DNA of 64,000 bases from the NCBI RefSeq assembly GCF_964355755.1, contig NC_092679.1:2542001-2606000 (forward strand), in the 5' to 3' direction. A program made the position numbers and the translations under genes. The notes under the pieces are model-generated. The model worked only from the letters and a program-made list of their open reading frames with translations. It was not told the origin of the DNA and made no database searches. The stretch is from Antedon mediterranea (Eukaryota > Echinodermata > Crinoidea > Comatulida > Antedonidae). Each line of letters starts with the position of its first letter. Within the stretch, counting starts at the first letter, position 1. Below are positions 1 through 13,234 of the stretch, in pieces.

Positions 1-1300
1 GAGTTAATATTTATATTATGGTTTGTTGATCAAATAAATAAATAAAGTGAATAATAATAATAAAATCAAATTGATATTTGTTAAAATTTATAAATATTAA
101 GCTAATTTAACATAAAAAAACAATACTATATCAGAACATTTAATTAATCATAATCTACTTATTAAAGTTATTAAAAATATAGTATTTTTCAAAAATAATT
201 TTTTTCTTTTCTAAATAACTTTCGGCAAAGAATATTTGTTAAACATCTGAATCGTTGTTTAGATAGAATAATATTATATCACTTAACAGTTTTGCTTAAA
301 GGCTAGCTCCTAATCTAGCTGTATGAATTACGCCAGCCATCTGTGCTAGACATAGCAGCAGCGAAGCGCTTTAATTTATTCCGTTTACGATATCAGCTAA
401 CTGAATTCAAATGCTAAACATGTTAAAGCCAAATGCCTATGATTTGTTATAGTATGTACCATTTGATTTCGCACAAAAGGAATTTGATGTTTGCATTATT
501 AAACTATTTCTGTATCAGATTGTTCAGGGGAATCAGAGGTAATCATGGTGAATAGTATGAGGACGTCGTTTAGTTAATGGAGCAACGTTTCGTACGACAA
601 GTCTTTGATCGTGTGCAGTGTGCTGTAAGTAAAGACCCTTGATTAGCTGGAATATTGCGTGCATCATCGCATTCATTTAATTAGATGAAGCCGAGCTGTG
701 GTATACGGTCCATTGCAGCTTCTATCAACCCGTACAATAGCGCCACTCCCCAGGTACTGAAAACCTACTTATGATGTGCGTGAACTGGGTCATAGCCATC
801 ACGAGGTGAAGAAATTGAATTTTAAGTTTAGCTTTCAGAATACACAGCAGCTTGTACAATATTAACTAACCGTAAATGATTTCTAATCTGGTGGATCGGT
901 GATCGTGTGCAACCATTTGAGTTAAATGATAAAGTAAATGATGAACAACCAGAGTCCATGGGGTTAAACGACCTCTACTATATCTTTTTTCCCCTGTTAT
1001 ATATTTTTGTTATTATTGAATAACTTTTGCTTAATAAATATCAATTAAACATGTTACTAATTATTTAAATTATTTATTTAAACTAAAAATTAAACTTACC
1101 ATTCTAAAATGTAATGGTTTTTATAGAAAAAATGTTATATAAATTTATAAACATGTTTAGCATGAAAAATACTATTCAGATCCAGCAGACCCTATTTTGA
1201 TTAAATGTATTGTACTTTAATTTATTTAAAAAATATTTTATTCAATTTTATTTATAAAGGGTGACCCTAAACAGTGTATACTGACAATTAAGTGGCCTTT
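1..1300. other. non-coding, probable Meis intron
   Basis: No exon was recognised. About 300-960 is less A+T-rich and free of homopolymers compared with its flanks, and could be a conserved non-coding element. The rest is A+T-rich. Confidence 0.5.
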
Positions 1301-1304
1301 CATG

Positions 1305-1730
1305 ATGAGTTATGATATCAGTCGGTGTGCGACAGTGGCTGTGTGTATACTAGTACACCAGGGTAACCCCCTACTTGTTTCAAAAGATGTACTAGGTTCT
1401 TTAAAGAGCACACGAGCTAGATGTGTTACACTAGACTTACAGTTTATAGTCTTTATCCGAGAAGACTCATTCTACAACCATAACCATAAAGCGAGTGAGG
1501 CTGCCATGGAGCGAGTGAGGCTGCCATGGAGCGAGTGAGGCTGCCATGGAGCGAGTGAGGCTGCCATGGAGCGAGTGAGGCTGCCATGGAGCGAGTGAGG
1601 CTGCCATGGAGCGAGTGAGGCTGCCATGGAGCGAGTGAGGCTGCCATGGAGCGAGTGAGGCTTTGCTGATTTTAGGCTACAGTAGATATTACGGTTTCAA
1701 TGTCTTAACCGCTTGGCCACTCACTCGCTG
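1305..1730 (-). mobile_element. tRNA-Ser-derived SINE with internal minisatellite
   Basis: Same family as the copy at 48.7 kb, on the minus strand. The tRNA head lies at about 1730-1650 (GTGAGTGGCCAAGCGGTTAA) and the body at 1490-1305 (ATAGTCTTTATCCGAGAAGA, AAGATGTACTAGGTTCTTTA). Head and body are separated by the 20-bp array described separately. Confidence 0.8.
1491..1662. repeat. perfect 20-bp minisatellite, 8.5 copies
   Basis: Eight identical units of GCGAGTGAGGCTGCCATGGA and one partial. Read on the minus strand the unit is the 3' T-arm/acceptor end of the SINE tRNA head plus CCATGG, so the array grew from the SINE head/body junction. The absence of any mismatch indicates recent expansion. 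The minus-strand frame through it (1453-1647) is a repeat artefact. Confidence 0.95.
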
Positions 1731-1989
1731 TAAATAACAACCACTATAGTAATTGCATAATAGTACATTATAATAGCACATTCTTACCTTAGGTTCAGTA
1801 AGGCAAACTCCATGATGGGAAAGGCCATCACTGCCTGGTGACTGTTCTTTTTTAAATGCTGATTCATATGCCTATCATTCAAACAAATGGCCAAAATAAC
1901 TTTTCCATAAGAAAAACAAAAGAATCTCACACACACACAGCAAATAAAAAAGTTTTAAATATCAACAAGGAATAGCGAGAGAGGCTGGG

Positions 1990-2008
1990 ATGGGGGGGGG
2001 GGGGGGGG
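1990..2008. repeat. poly(G) tract
   Basis: A run of about 16 G in A+T-rich DNA. Similar shorter runs occur at 33402-33411 (G) and 33653-33664 (C). Confidence 0.9.
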
Positions 2009-3020
2009 ATGGCTACAGAAAGCATAGAATAGGTGATATAATGGTATAGGTGAATGGCAATGGTAAAGATATTATAAGTAAGTACATAAAAAGGCTTGTT
2101 AGGGTGTGTTGATGAATTATGGAAGACCTCAAATAGACCGATATTTTAATTTATTTTGACCCACCCACACACAACGACACATGATTTATGATATGATAAT
2201 GTATGTAGCATAAAAAAGTGCCCAGAAATAAAAATTTAAACACATTTGAAACAAACATAATTGTTATCAACGGTTGAAATATACAACTGAATTCAAATAT
2301 AGGGCTCAGGTAGGCCTAAAAGCCTATTGGCTTATTCAGTATCGTTGCATAGCGAACATTATTTACATTACATTTAAACATAACAATTATTAGTAAACGC
2401 TGTATGATAGATGGTGACAATGGCATGAATTATGTAATTTATGCAAATGAGTTAAATCACATCAAACCATGCATTGCTTAACATTAAAATAAAAAATCTT
2501 AAATATTAAAATATTGGAAAAACTATAGCTGGTCTAAAAAAAAATTGCAAATAATTTTGCAGAAACAAAATTTAATTTAATTCAAAACTGGACTTTTAAA
2601 TACATTTTTATTATAACATATTAAGATTTAGTTATAATTTATTTAATATTGATACAATTTTCTACATAATTTAATTATAATTTTTTTGTAATAAGTTATT
2701 AACATATCATTTAAAATTAAGTAGTTATTATCTAACCTAATGTTTTTAATAGTGAGTAAATAGATGTACAATTTTCTACACAATATTAATAATATGACTG
2801 CCTTATAATCAATATTTATTTAATCTAATAACATGTTTATTACTAACAGATTTATCATATTTACAACTATTATTCTTGCTAACATATGTTTAGTATCATT
2901 TCTCTTCAGGTAAACCACATGTTCTCTACAGCTGCTTAATTTTTGGATAAGTCTATCTCATCATATCTCTATAATACAATTTTCCTTTCCAAAAATTAGA
3001 TTTAAGCTCGAAAAGCTATA

Positions 3021-3181
3021 AAGCTCGTCTTGTCTACTGTACACTATCAAACTTGTTTGACAAAAAAAACTGTGCCCAAATATGGTAGTGATGTGTCCAA
3101 ATATGGTAGTAATCATCGTGTCCATATTTGGGCACATCACATTTGTTTGTCACATAAAGTTTGATAGTAAAAAGACACAGG
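3021..3181. mobile_element. palindromic MITE family 1, copy 1
   Basis: Inverted-repeat element whose arms read roughly AAGCTCTGTCTACACTATCA inward, then an 'AAAYTNGTTTGAC' segment. The middle repeats CCAAATATGGTAGTGATGTG in both orientations, giving an element that can fold on itself. This copy is diverged at both ends. It has no coding capacity and must be mobilised in trans. Confidence 0.8.
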
Positions 3182-3323
3182 GTTTAAAAACAGGCAAAAA
3201 ACATGAATCTTTATAATTTATAATATTAATAAAGATAAAAATACAAAACTCTGATTAATATTTGTCCCCTTGATGTTTTGATAAAGTAAATCTCTCCATT
3301 TTTATTCATTTTTATCTACAGAT

Positions 3324-3569
3324 ATGTTAGCTTTTGATAAAAAAAAACTTGGTTTAAAAATCGACGTCTTTAACGACCAATCCCTAGCCAATTTCTTCGC
3401 TAATAAAATAACGAAGTCCCAGGAAGCGATAGGCACATCGAAAAGTGCAAAGTATACTGATCCCATTCAGGGTAGAGTCGTGAGTCATCGAGTAATCAAA
3501 AATTTCCAAATGGTCAGTGAAAGGAAGGGGTTACTGATTAGAATTTATTATTACTACAGTGAAGGGTAA
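3324..3569 (+). pseudogene. possible retrotransposon coding remnant
   Basis: An 81-codon frame includes DQSLANFFANKITKSQEAIG, which resembles the linker between endonuclease and reverse transcriptase in many non-LTR retrotransposons (an 'LANxFAxFFxxKI' pattern). Neither the nuclease nor the polymerase core is nearby. If real it is a short, decayed fragment in a probable Meis intron. Confidence 0.25.
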
Positions 3570-6500
3570 AGAAGAGCGCAAAGGATGACACACACAAAAC
3601 ATGACTGCCATGAAACATAAATTTAAAACGCTTTAGACTTTAAATAGAGCCATCAAAAGACAGGATTATTGTCCATTGGTTGGATTTACTGTATCTTTAT
3701 AATGGAAAGGGAAAGTGGTATATTCATTAGTTTACAAGGAATACCGGTACACATTTTACAGCAAGTTTCTGAAACAGTATAATGTGCACCAAAAATATAT
3801 AACCAGAAGGTCATGGCACTGCAAAAAAATTACTGGTTAAAAACCGTTTGAATAAAATAAACATTAATTTCTTGAGAGTAGAAACAGGATAAATTTTCAG
3901 CAACCGGTGAAATTGCAGCCTGAAAATAACAGTTTAAAACGCCCAATCGATTCGGTATATTTTTAATCAATTTTGAAATAAATGGTTTATTCGGCGCTAT
4001 GCATCAGAAACAGACCTGAAGCGATCATTGAATATATTGTATCAAATTAATATAATTGTAATGTGGAGATAGAAATTACATAATGATATAGTCCTCTTCA
4101 AAAACACTATTATATTGAGTTATTGACGTTTCAAAATAAGTTATCAAAAAAAGCTAAAAATAGTATAAAAACCGAATTAATTAAATTATTTTTATTGAGT
4201 TATCAGAGGAAAAAAATTATAATTCTTTCCTTTTGCAGGAGAAAAAGAAAACAAGTCTACAGGCCAGTAGAATATACTAGCAACACTTCCTTAAGAAATT
4301 TAAGACATGAATTTGTAGAGTAAAACTAAAAATGATTGCTTAATTGACCCAGCTCTGCGAAGAGTTCACCTAAGCTAGGCAGTCTGAAATGCTTCTGAAC
4401 AGGTTTGTGTATTTGTTCTAGGCTGAGAAACGCATTCATAGTCCAGGCTACTTCAGCTTAAAGTCACTAGGCTAAGGGTTAACATTCAGGGGGGATGGAT
4501 GCCATCGACATTCCAATAAATGAGCAAGGAACTGGAAAAGGTTGATTCTATGGGCAACAGCATTAAATGTACAGACTACAGTAGATTTATTGTTCAATGC
4601 CTGGAAAAGAACAAACAATGTTTGCGGTACAATACGACACTCGTCAGCAAATAGAACGTAACTGGACATTCCGTCAAAAATCACTTTTACAAACGTCAAC
4701 AAAACTTTATGGTTTAAAAGAAAAAAACTGTCAACTAATAAAAATATATAATAGTTATTTATAATAAGTTTATTATTAATAATTAATCCGTAAATGAAAA
4801 CTGAATTATAATGATAATCGAGTTGGACAGAATGTTGTATTTAGTATAAAAATGAACAAATCAAATTCAGCCACTTGCAGACTAAAGTTTAGTATTCAAG
4901 TTAATAGAGTACATAACTTCACAAGTATACAACTGGCGGCTTACTACAGACACAAACTGAAAGGTCCATTAATCAACTACGGTAGCAAGCACTTCAAAAT
5001 AGGTCTACTGCAGTAACTGCAGTAACTAAATATTGTTTGCTCTTTGATTAGTTTATTTAATTATATATCAAGCCTTTTATACACTATTATAATACAATGA
5101 CTACCTCATAAACTTCTACATTGAAACAAAATATTAAATTGTTTAAAAAAATGGAGTTACTTCAGTTACTGCAGTAGATCCCTTATTTATCACACAACAA
5201 TTTTACCTAATTTTGAAATAAACCATTTTTAATTACATTCAATCTTACACAATGATCTTGTATAATAATATAACATTTTAATGGTATTCGTTGATTTAAA
5301 ATACCTGGACATTTTTTTAATGTGAACCAGCCTGGAAGATGATGTAGAAGTGAGGATGATCTGGTGGGCTTCTGGAGTAGCATAGTGGATTACATTTAAT
5401 GAGTTTTGTATCCTTAGTATCAACAGTAGATACCACCTTTAGCATTAGGCTCTGCCTGATTGATTGAAGGTGATATAAATGCTATGCACATTCCTAACAC
5501 GTAACAAGACACCATACTACTACTAAACCTAATGACAATTTATATATTTTATATAAAATCATTTTCAACAACATTAAATCACAGAGATTCCGTAACGAAT
5601 AGTTGTTCAAACTTTTATTTATATATTTAATGACAAATAATCAATGAAATGTACTGATGTATTGATACCACAAATAAAGTACCAACAAACTTTGCCTATT
5701 GTTTGTTTGTTTGATTGTTTATATTTCAAATCTATAATAAACAGAAATACAGAAAAGACAATAGGTTCAGGATGACCCAATTAATTCCAAGTAGAACATC
5801 TAAAATTTGTAATAGTTATATATTTTATTAATTGATCACATCTGTAAACTAACTTTTTGTGACAAGAATAATCTCTTTGTTATATAAAAAATACTAATAT
5901 TTTTTGTTATATACTAAGTTATTAATTTGATTCTGTATGTTATTCTAAAAGAAAGTATGGTTCTTATTGCTACAGTATTACTATGACTATATAATATTCA
6001 TTCCTATTTCATTTTATTGTTATTACATTTACATACAATTGTATATGGGTTATAGTCCCACATACAATATTCAAACATACATTAAAGTTTTTGAATCTGT
6101 CATACTTCAAAGAGATTAAACGTTTTGCACTAAGCCTAGCTTTTAGTTACTTCAAAAAGAAATAGCATTGCCTAGAACAACGAATGAATATAATAATATT
6201 TGCATTTTAAGCATTGCATACACCGTATAATAGTGTAGACTTATGTATGTTATAAAAAACATATGTATGCCAAGCATTAGAAACCTATTAATAATGTCAT
6301 GTATTAATATCTCATTTATAAATGGAGACATTATCATTGCAAACATCTTCTAGATGAAAGCTTAAAATCTGACAAATTGAAAATGGATTGGGCTTCTCGT
6401 ACAACACAGGTATTAAATCAACTCATACACATCCATTATATTATAATATTTTTTTTATATATATTAGTATGATCAATGCTGTTAACTAAAATGATTTATT

Positions 6501-7995
6501 TTCATCGTATTGTTTCCTACATGGCACACAGTTTATCATGTTTGTCAGTATAATCACTTTATAAACTTATCCTGTCAAATGTATTTTATGTTTACAAAGC
6601 GATTGTTATATTATCATACATTTACTAATATTTCCAGGGAGTTGTTGCGTCAACTGAAACAACTTTAGCAAAAAAAAAGATAAACTGTTTCACGTTGGAG
6701 AACTGCTCTTTTCTAGAGATATTCCATCAACTAAGAAGATTAAAATTTTGGACAGAGAGAGCAAAATTTATCTACTAAAATAAATAGGAATTGCTTTCCA
6801 ATTGAGAAATTTCACAACTAGCTAACATTCAGGATACAACTTGTGTAGTTATTGGAAATTTGTTCTAAAGATTTATATTTAAAACTTGTGCATGAAAGAG
6901 ATTGTAATTTTCCTGGCGATTCAAGTGGTTTAAATAAATCTATTTGTTAACTTCTTGTCAGGTTCAGCTTAGATGATATTTTTTTCTTTCAAATGCATTC
7001 TTGAAGATTTTTATTGCATCTTATCTACAAGTGTCATAAAAAAAAGAAGACGAGTCCATTTAATTTAAAGTATAAATCCAACTAGTTGAGAATTCATTCT
7101 ATCTCATCTCTGTCAAAGTAATTAAGATAAATATTTTAACTTTAGATTATTTATAACTAGTTTTTAATCTTTTTAAATTTTAAAAATATAAAGCAAAATG
7201 TACTTTTTTTTTTAGAAATATCATTTGTATATAATATGTAGAAAAAACAAATTTAAATCTAGCAATAGCATTGTGTAAATCACTAAACTGTTTGAAGTAA
7301 TTGCGTATATGATTTTTAAAAATTAACTTAAACCTGTAATGTAATCAAGACTAGATAAGTATGATATGTCTAATGCTTAATTCCACTACTTAACCACATA
7401 AGTACAATCTAAAGTTAGTACACACATGGAGGTATACCTCCATAGTACACAATACACACTTCATCGCGATCGAATTGAATATTTCGACATAAATTACATC
7501 TTTATCAGCAATGATGCCAAAGTACACTTATATAATCAACAAATGCTATGTAAGTATTTTTAATCGCATACTTAAATGTAATGATTTTTTTTTCGCATAT
7601 CCTTTCTTAATTATACATTTAATATCTTCGCCTTCAGATAGTGCATCAGGGACTCTTTCAAGGACTCTATTCACTTGCCAATTACTGACAATTCTTATTC
7701 ACAGACTAGCTTACAAAATCTAGTTAGATGTAATGGAGAGGTTTTTGCTTGTCAAAAGTTACATCTCAAAATACACTCTCATGAACAACTTACTATTCTT
7801 CAAAGTCATTTAAGTCCCATTCACACAAAGGTAATGAACGATGGAATTTGATATAATTACACCCTTGTAACACAGTTTTTTGCCTGCTATGGGGCTTTAC
7901 GTTCACTAGAACATCAAACATTTTTTTAAACAAATCAATTTATTCAAGAATGTCTTTAATCATCCAAACAAGTGCAGCTTCAAAATATGAAAACT

Positions 7996-8046
7996 TAAAA
8001 ATAAAAAGCCTTAAAATTAAAAAGCCTTAAAATTAAAAAGCCTTAA
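7996..8046. repeat. AAAATTAAAAAGCCTT tandem repeat, about 3 copies
   Basis: Three near-identical 16-bp units. A short minisatellite in the probable Meis intron. Confidence 0.85.
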
Positions 8047-8803
8047 AATGAGCTGATCTTACACAGTAACAATAAATATTTTGTTTAAACTTTCAATTTG
8101 CTTTATTCTTTTTATTTATTTAATTTTAATGTATATTTAATTTATTTTTAAAAGCTACAAAGAACACTGTTCAATTATCATACTTTTCTGATATCATGTT
8201 GAATTTTCTAAAACCATTGAAAATTACAAATCTTGATAAAACTTTATCTTCTTTGACCTGGAGGTAGTTGTATAATTAATTCTTCCCCGATTCCCAGGAG
8301 AGGTAAATCAACAACGTTCATTCTCTCATTTCGGCGATATTTACTTCAAGTTAATTTAGCAAGTATATCGATAAGATGAGTAAATGATTTAGCGATGGAG
8401 CGGCGTGGCCTTCAACTTGCGAGTATATTATAGCATGAATGACACCTTGATATCTCTCTCGATATCATGATGATTTATTTTACAAAACAAGTGCAGTGTA
8501 AAGCTTTGCTAACGTTTTTCAGAAAAAGACTACGATGACGATCAAGATTGATTGACGCAATTAAAAAGAAGAGGATGAGAGAGTTTAAAAAGCGTTACTT
8601 AATCAGATTGGTAATAATCTCTCTTAATAAACTGTTCCTAGTTTACTGACCAGCTACAGTGTTTGACCACTAAAATGGACATTTATGAACTCAATGATAT
8701 TACCTCGGTAAAGAGATATTTAACAATCTATGTGTACAATGAGAGCATTCTGTGGTAAGAAGTTGCTACATATGATTCCCTACCATGAAGTCACCATTGG
8801 TCT

Positions 8804-8946
8804 AAAGCTCTCTGTACAATATCAAATTAGTTTGACAAAAAAAATGTGATGTACTGTGCCCAAATATGGTAGTGATGTGCCCAAATATGGTAGTGATATG
8901 ACATCATCATGTCCATATATGGGCACATTTGTTTGTCATAAATGTT
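8804..8946. mobile_element. palindromic MITE family 1, copy 2
   Basis: Left arm AAGCTCTCTGTACAATATCA, middle with two copies of GCCCAAATATGGTAGTGAT, then TGTCCATATATGGGCACAT. The right terminal arm is missing after TTTGTCATAAATGTT. Confidence 0.8.
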
Positions 8947-11900
8947 GTATCCATATTTATATTCCGACCGTTCATAGACTATTCTCAATCAATTGTAATA
9001 AACAAATACTTTCTGGAAAAACAAAAATAGAATTGTTTTTCACTTAAATCTGCATTTGATAAGAATAAACTAAATGACTATTTTAATTATTTATAGATCA
9101 AATTAATCATTTATTATCCAAATTTATTAGAGGTAGTATTTTGGACAAAACATTAGATAATGGTGAACTGCATGGCTATTGAAACCTGAAAATAGCATAG
9201 TGTAATTACCTATCACTTAGTCAAGGCCAAAAATACAGTGATATTATTACTCACACATGTAAATAGCAGTCAAATATTATCAGACGTAAGCTTTTATTAA
9301 TTTCACACTAAAATGAATACAAGTTCACTTAAAATCATCACTTTATTAAATATTAATATACTCTTTTACATTCATAAACAGTAACCATGGAAACATCAGA
9401 TTTTTAATGCGAATAACTCAAATGAAAAGATGACCTTGAAAATATAACCTTAAAAAAATCAACATGCGAAGTTAAGAATGTATTAAAAACGGGAGAATAT
9501 TCAAAAGAATACTCCCTCAGGTTCCGCAGCGAATTATCATCAGTCAGAAGAAAAGAAGATTAGAAAACCTTAGCACTAACGAAATAAAAATGATAATCTA
9601 AAACGTAATCATAGCATGAGAAAAAAGTCTCCACACGGAGGAATCGACCGCAAATAATTTAACATACAAATTATGTTTGGAGAGAATTTGATGAAGAATT
9701 TTGTAATATTCAACAACTATGAACAGGAGAAATTGTAATGTCTCCTTACATTGCTTGGCTTAATGAGCATTTTAAGTCTATTGAAAACCATCAATCATTT
9801 TCAACCCATTAGTAAGGCTTTGAACTTGCTGCAACACAGTCATGAATTCAAATACAATTTTCTAGCATCTCGACTCGTAATAAAAGCCAGCAACTAAACA
9901 CGCCAAATCGTCTCGGCTAATTCTTTATTTTGATTTTAAGTAACGCGCATATCAATACACTACAATGCAATCTTAATAGATGCTGATGGTTAAAAAAATA
10001 TAATTTTTTTTCCTAAACAAAAGAATGTAGTGATTTATCTATACAGTTATTATAACAATAGCTGTATTTTTGTCGCTTAAAATGTGATTATTGATTCCTA
10101 CTGTAGTTGAATCTTCTAACAAAAATGTTTTATTTATTAAAAATAACGCTTCTGTTGTTTGGAGATAAATATTATTATAAGATATATATATGTATTTGTT
10201 GAAAGACAAATAAAATGTTATGAGGTGAGACGATGGAATACTGTATCTTAGGCAATAAAATGCATTCAAATTTGTTATATACAATATATTTAATATCATT
10301 CACTGTTGTTATGGCTATGTATTACCATAATGTAAAAAAATTGTATCATTTAAATAAAATACAATTTAAATTAAGAAATTTGAAAAATTATTGTGAATAT
10401 TTATTTTATCTGTGTTGGTTGTAATAAATTTCAATAAAAAAAATTAGCAAAATAAAAAAATGTAAAAAAAATTAATAATAAAAATAATCGAATTTAAATC
10501 AGTAAAAACATTTTGTGTTTGAAATTTACTGCATTTTAATAGAACATTTAAAAGTATTCATGTTGAAGATTAAACCCGAATCCACAACTTAATGCTGTTA
10601 AATTTAATGTTTAGAGAAAGGTTTTAAAAGATTTCACGACAGGAATAAATATAATAATAAATTTAAACATAGCAGAAATAATTTAAAACATATCACTTCA
10701 AATCTGACGAGAACATGCATTATTATATACTAAGAATACATGCAGTTTAATTCTTTTAATTTGTAACTTTTTCCCTAAAAATTAACCGAAACATAAACTA
10801 ATCAGAAAGAATTAGCAAGAATAAAACAAGTTTGCTTTTAAGTCTCTACTTAATGCTTAGCGATATAGACAACGATAAATCTAAGTTTACTTAGGAGACA
10901 GGAGTTGGAAATAATCTGTGGTAATCTGGAAAACATGCATGTAGCTTGCAGGCTTCAGATTTGTACTAATTTAGCACTAGAGAAAAAAAAAGACATCTCC
11001 TTCTGGGGGTACACAAATCTATCTAAACCTGTCAAGACAAAAAACCTGGCTCAAAGAATGTAAAACGAAAGAATCCATCATCGTTATTTACAATGTCAAG
11101 AAAAATTATCATTAAAAGAAAGTATTAACTTCAGTTATAAATTAGAAAACATACTAGAAAAGCCAGTATACATAGCAATAGGCGTTTTTAGTCAGGTATA
11201 GGAACTTTGAGACAACAATGCAACTTCGATCATATTCACTACACATTAAGATGATAAATATAAAAGGAAAAATCTGAAGAACCTAACTCATAACAGTCAT
11301 ATGGTATAATAAATTGATTTTTAATATAACAGAAAAAGAAAAATAAGTACTGACAATATTGACCAATGTTTTTCCTTCAAATAAAAATGGTCAAGTAAGA
11401 AAAATAATACTTAATAGAATCTTAAATATTCACTCTACTACTGTATATATATATATATATACAATATAAACATGTACCTAAAGATGGCAAGACCTAATAA
11501 GACACCTATATAATCTAGTCTTATATTAAATACTACGTTTTCTCTCTAAAATATATGCAAATTTCTGTAGATACAGCTCTCCTTATATGCACTATCCCTA
11601 ACATATATTAAAAAGGCACATTCGATAAGAATGAAATTACTGTACCCTTGGTAGCATCTGAGAAGAACGACCGTATAGCGCCATAACTCTTGTTTGTTTA
11701 TAAAGTTGACAACGAAATTATCACCTCCGGGTACTGAATCTCAGAGTGTCAAGTATATTAATGTTGGTTATTAAAATGAAATGCTGTATTTGAATCAATG
11801 TGTCTTTAGATTTACTACAGGGCACAGCATGGCTTGTGTCAATCACTTTGGAAGCCTAGCTACACCCTTACATACCTTATGAGAAGGTTGCATGGGAGAG

Positions 11901-13079
11901 TGTACACCCAGTGGGTGCAGCAGGAGTTTACCCTGCTGCAGCCCGACATGAACAACCAGGCCTGACTCCACCATTAATGAGATCCAGGCCTACGAAGTAG
12001 GTTTTAACTAGCATTAGCATGGTTTAACCAGGACTAGAATTAATTGAAACACTCAACTCTGATATTAGGTAAATAGTGCATTGTCTGGCCACCTCGTTCA
12101 CCCAGAGACAACAAGTCCAGACAGCCTATGTAGCATATTAGGTAATTAGCATAGGCATGATTATAGACTTAACTTTAGAGAGAACAAAGACATCCGTAGT
12201 AATAATAGTATCCCTTACTATTAAGGCTTCCTTACTGAACATTAGGGCCCTGCTTTGGATTAACTATTATTGGGAGAGGATTACTGACAAAGTAATACTA
12301 TTGTGTCGCACCAGTGTTTATACTGACGTAATCAATGTGGCTATTCAAAGAGAAGTCATAGATGTTTAGTATACCTACTGCTGACAGCAAACAGATCATG
12401 TCATGATCATCATACTCCTGAAATCAAGTACACAAACCTATACTCAATAAAACCTCATAGCAGCTATTGACAGCCAAAACATGACAGCATGGTGTTCAAT
12501 ATAGACAACTTAACAATAGGACAAACATATATTCAAATGTAAAGATTGCCTCTTTAAACTTTACAGTACAATGTACAATATTGCTTTAATCTGTACCACT
12601 AAAAACCAGACAATTAAATCAATATAATTCAATAATATTGATAGATAATGTAAGTGCTGACCCAGCCCGAGAAAATAAGCATATATGCTTATCTTTGATG
12701 ATGATACCATACTAAATAGAAGCTTTACTCTTTAGTATTATAACAGTGGTGATAATTACTTAATTAACAGCCAACATACTTGGGATCTATCTAATAAGTC
12801 TAATTATTTTGTTCATTTGCCACCTGTCTGGTCTACTTAATAAACAGTCCAACAAACAACAAGACAGCAGTGCAGTCTGCCTGTCTGTCTGTCCCCTATA
12901 ATATTAGAGCACATTCTGAAACAATACATTAAAATCAGCATAATCCTACTGTATATTAAATTCCATCACACACTTTATCATATCAACCTATTTTTTTTTA
13001 CAAATGTCACAAAGTTTTTAAAAAAATGTATAAATTCCTTCTTTACAATCATAAACATTTTGAGTCTACTACTATAAAA

Positions 13080-13234
13080 ACTTGTCTACACTATCAACCT
13101 TTATGTGACAAAAAAATGTGATGCTCATGACCGTGTTGATGTCATATCACTACCATATTTTGGCATATCACTACCATATGTGGGCACATTGCACTTATTT
13201 GGTCAAACTAGTTTGATAACATAGACAGAGCTTT
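13080..13234. mobile_element. palindromic MITE family 1, copy 3
   Basis: Ends are ACTTGTCTACACTATCAACC and GATAACATAGACAGAGCTTT. The middle holds the ATCACTACCATATNTGGGCA motif twice. Both arms can pair; lies in a probable Meis intron. Confidence 0.82.

Noticed and set aside
1491-1662. CRISPR-like array
   Set aside because: Units are directly contiguous with no spacers, and the genome is eukaryotic; it is a minisatellite.
4472-4702. Minus-strand 76-codon frame resembling part of a transposon protein
   Set aside because: No conserved motif could be identified, and the frame is short and isolated.
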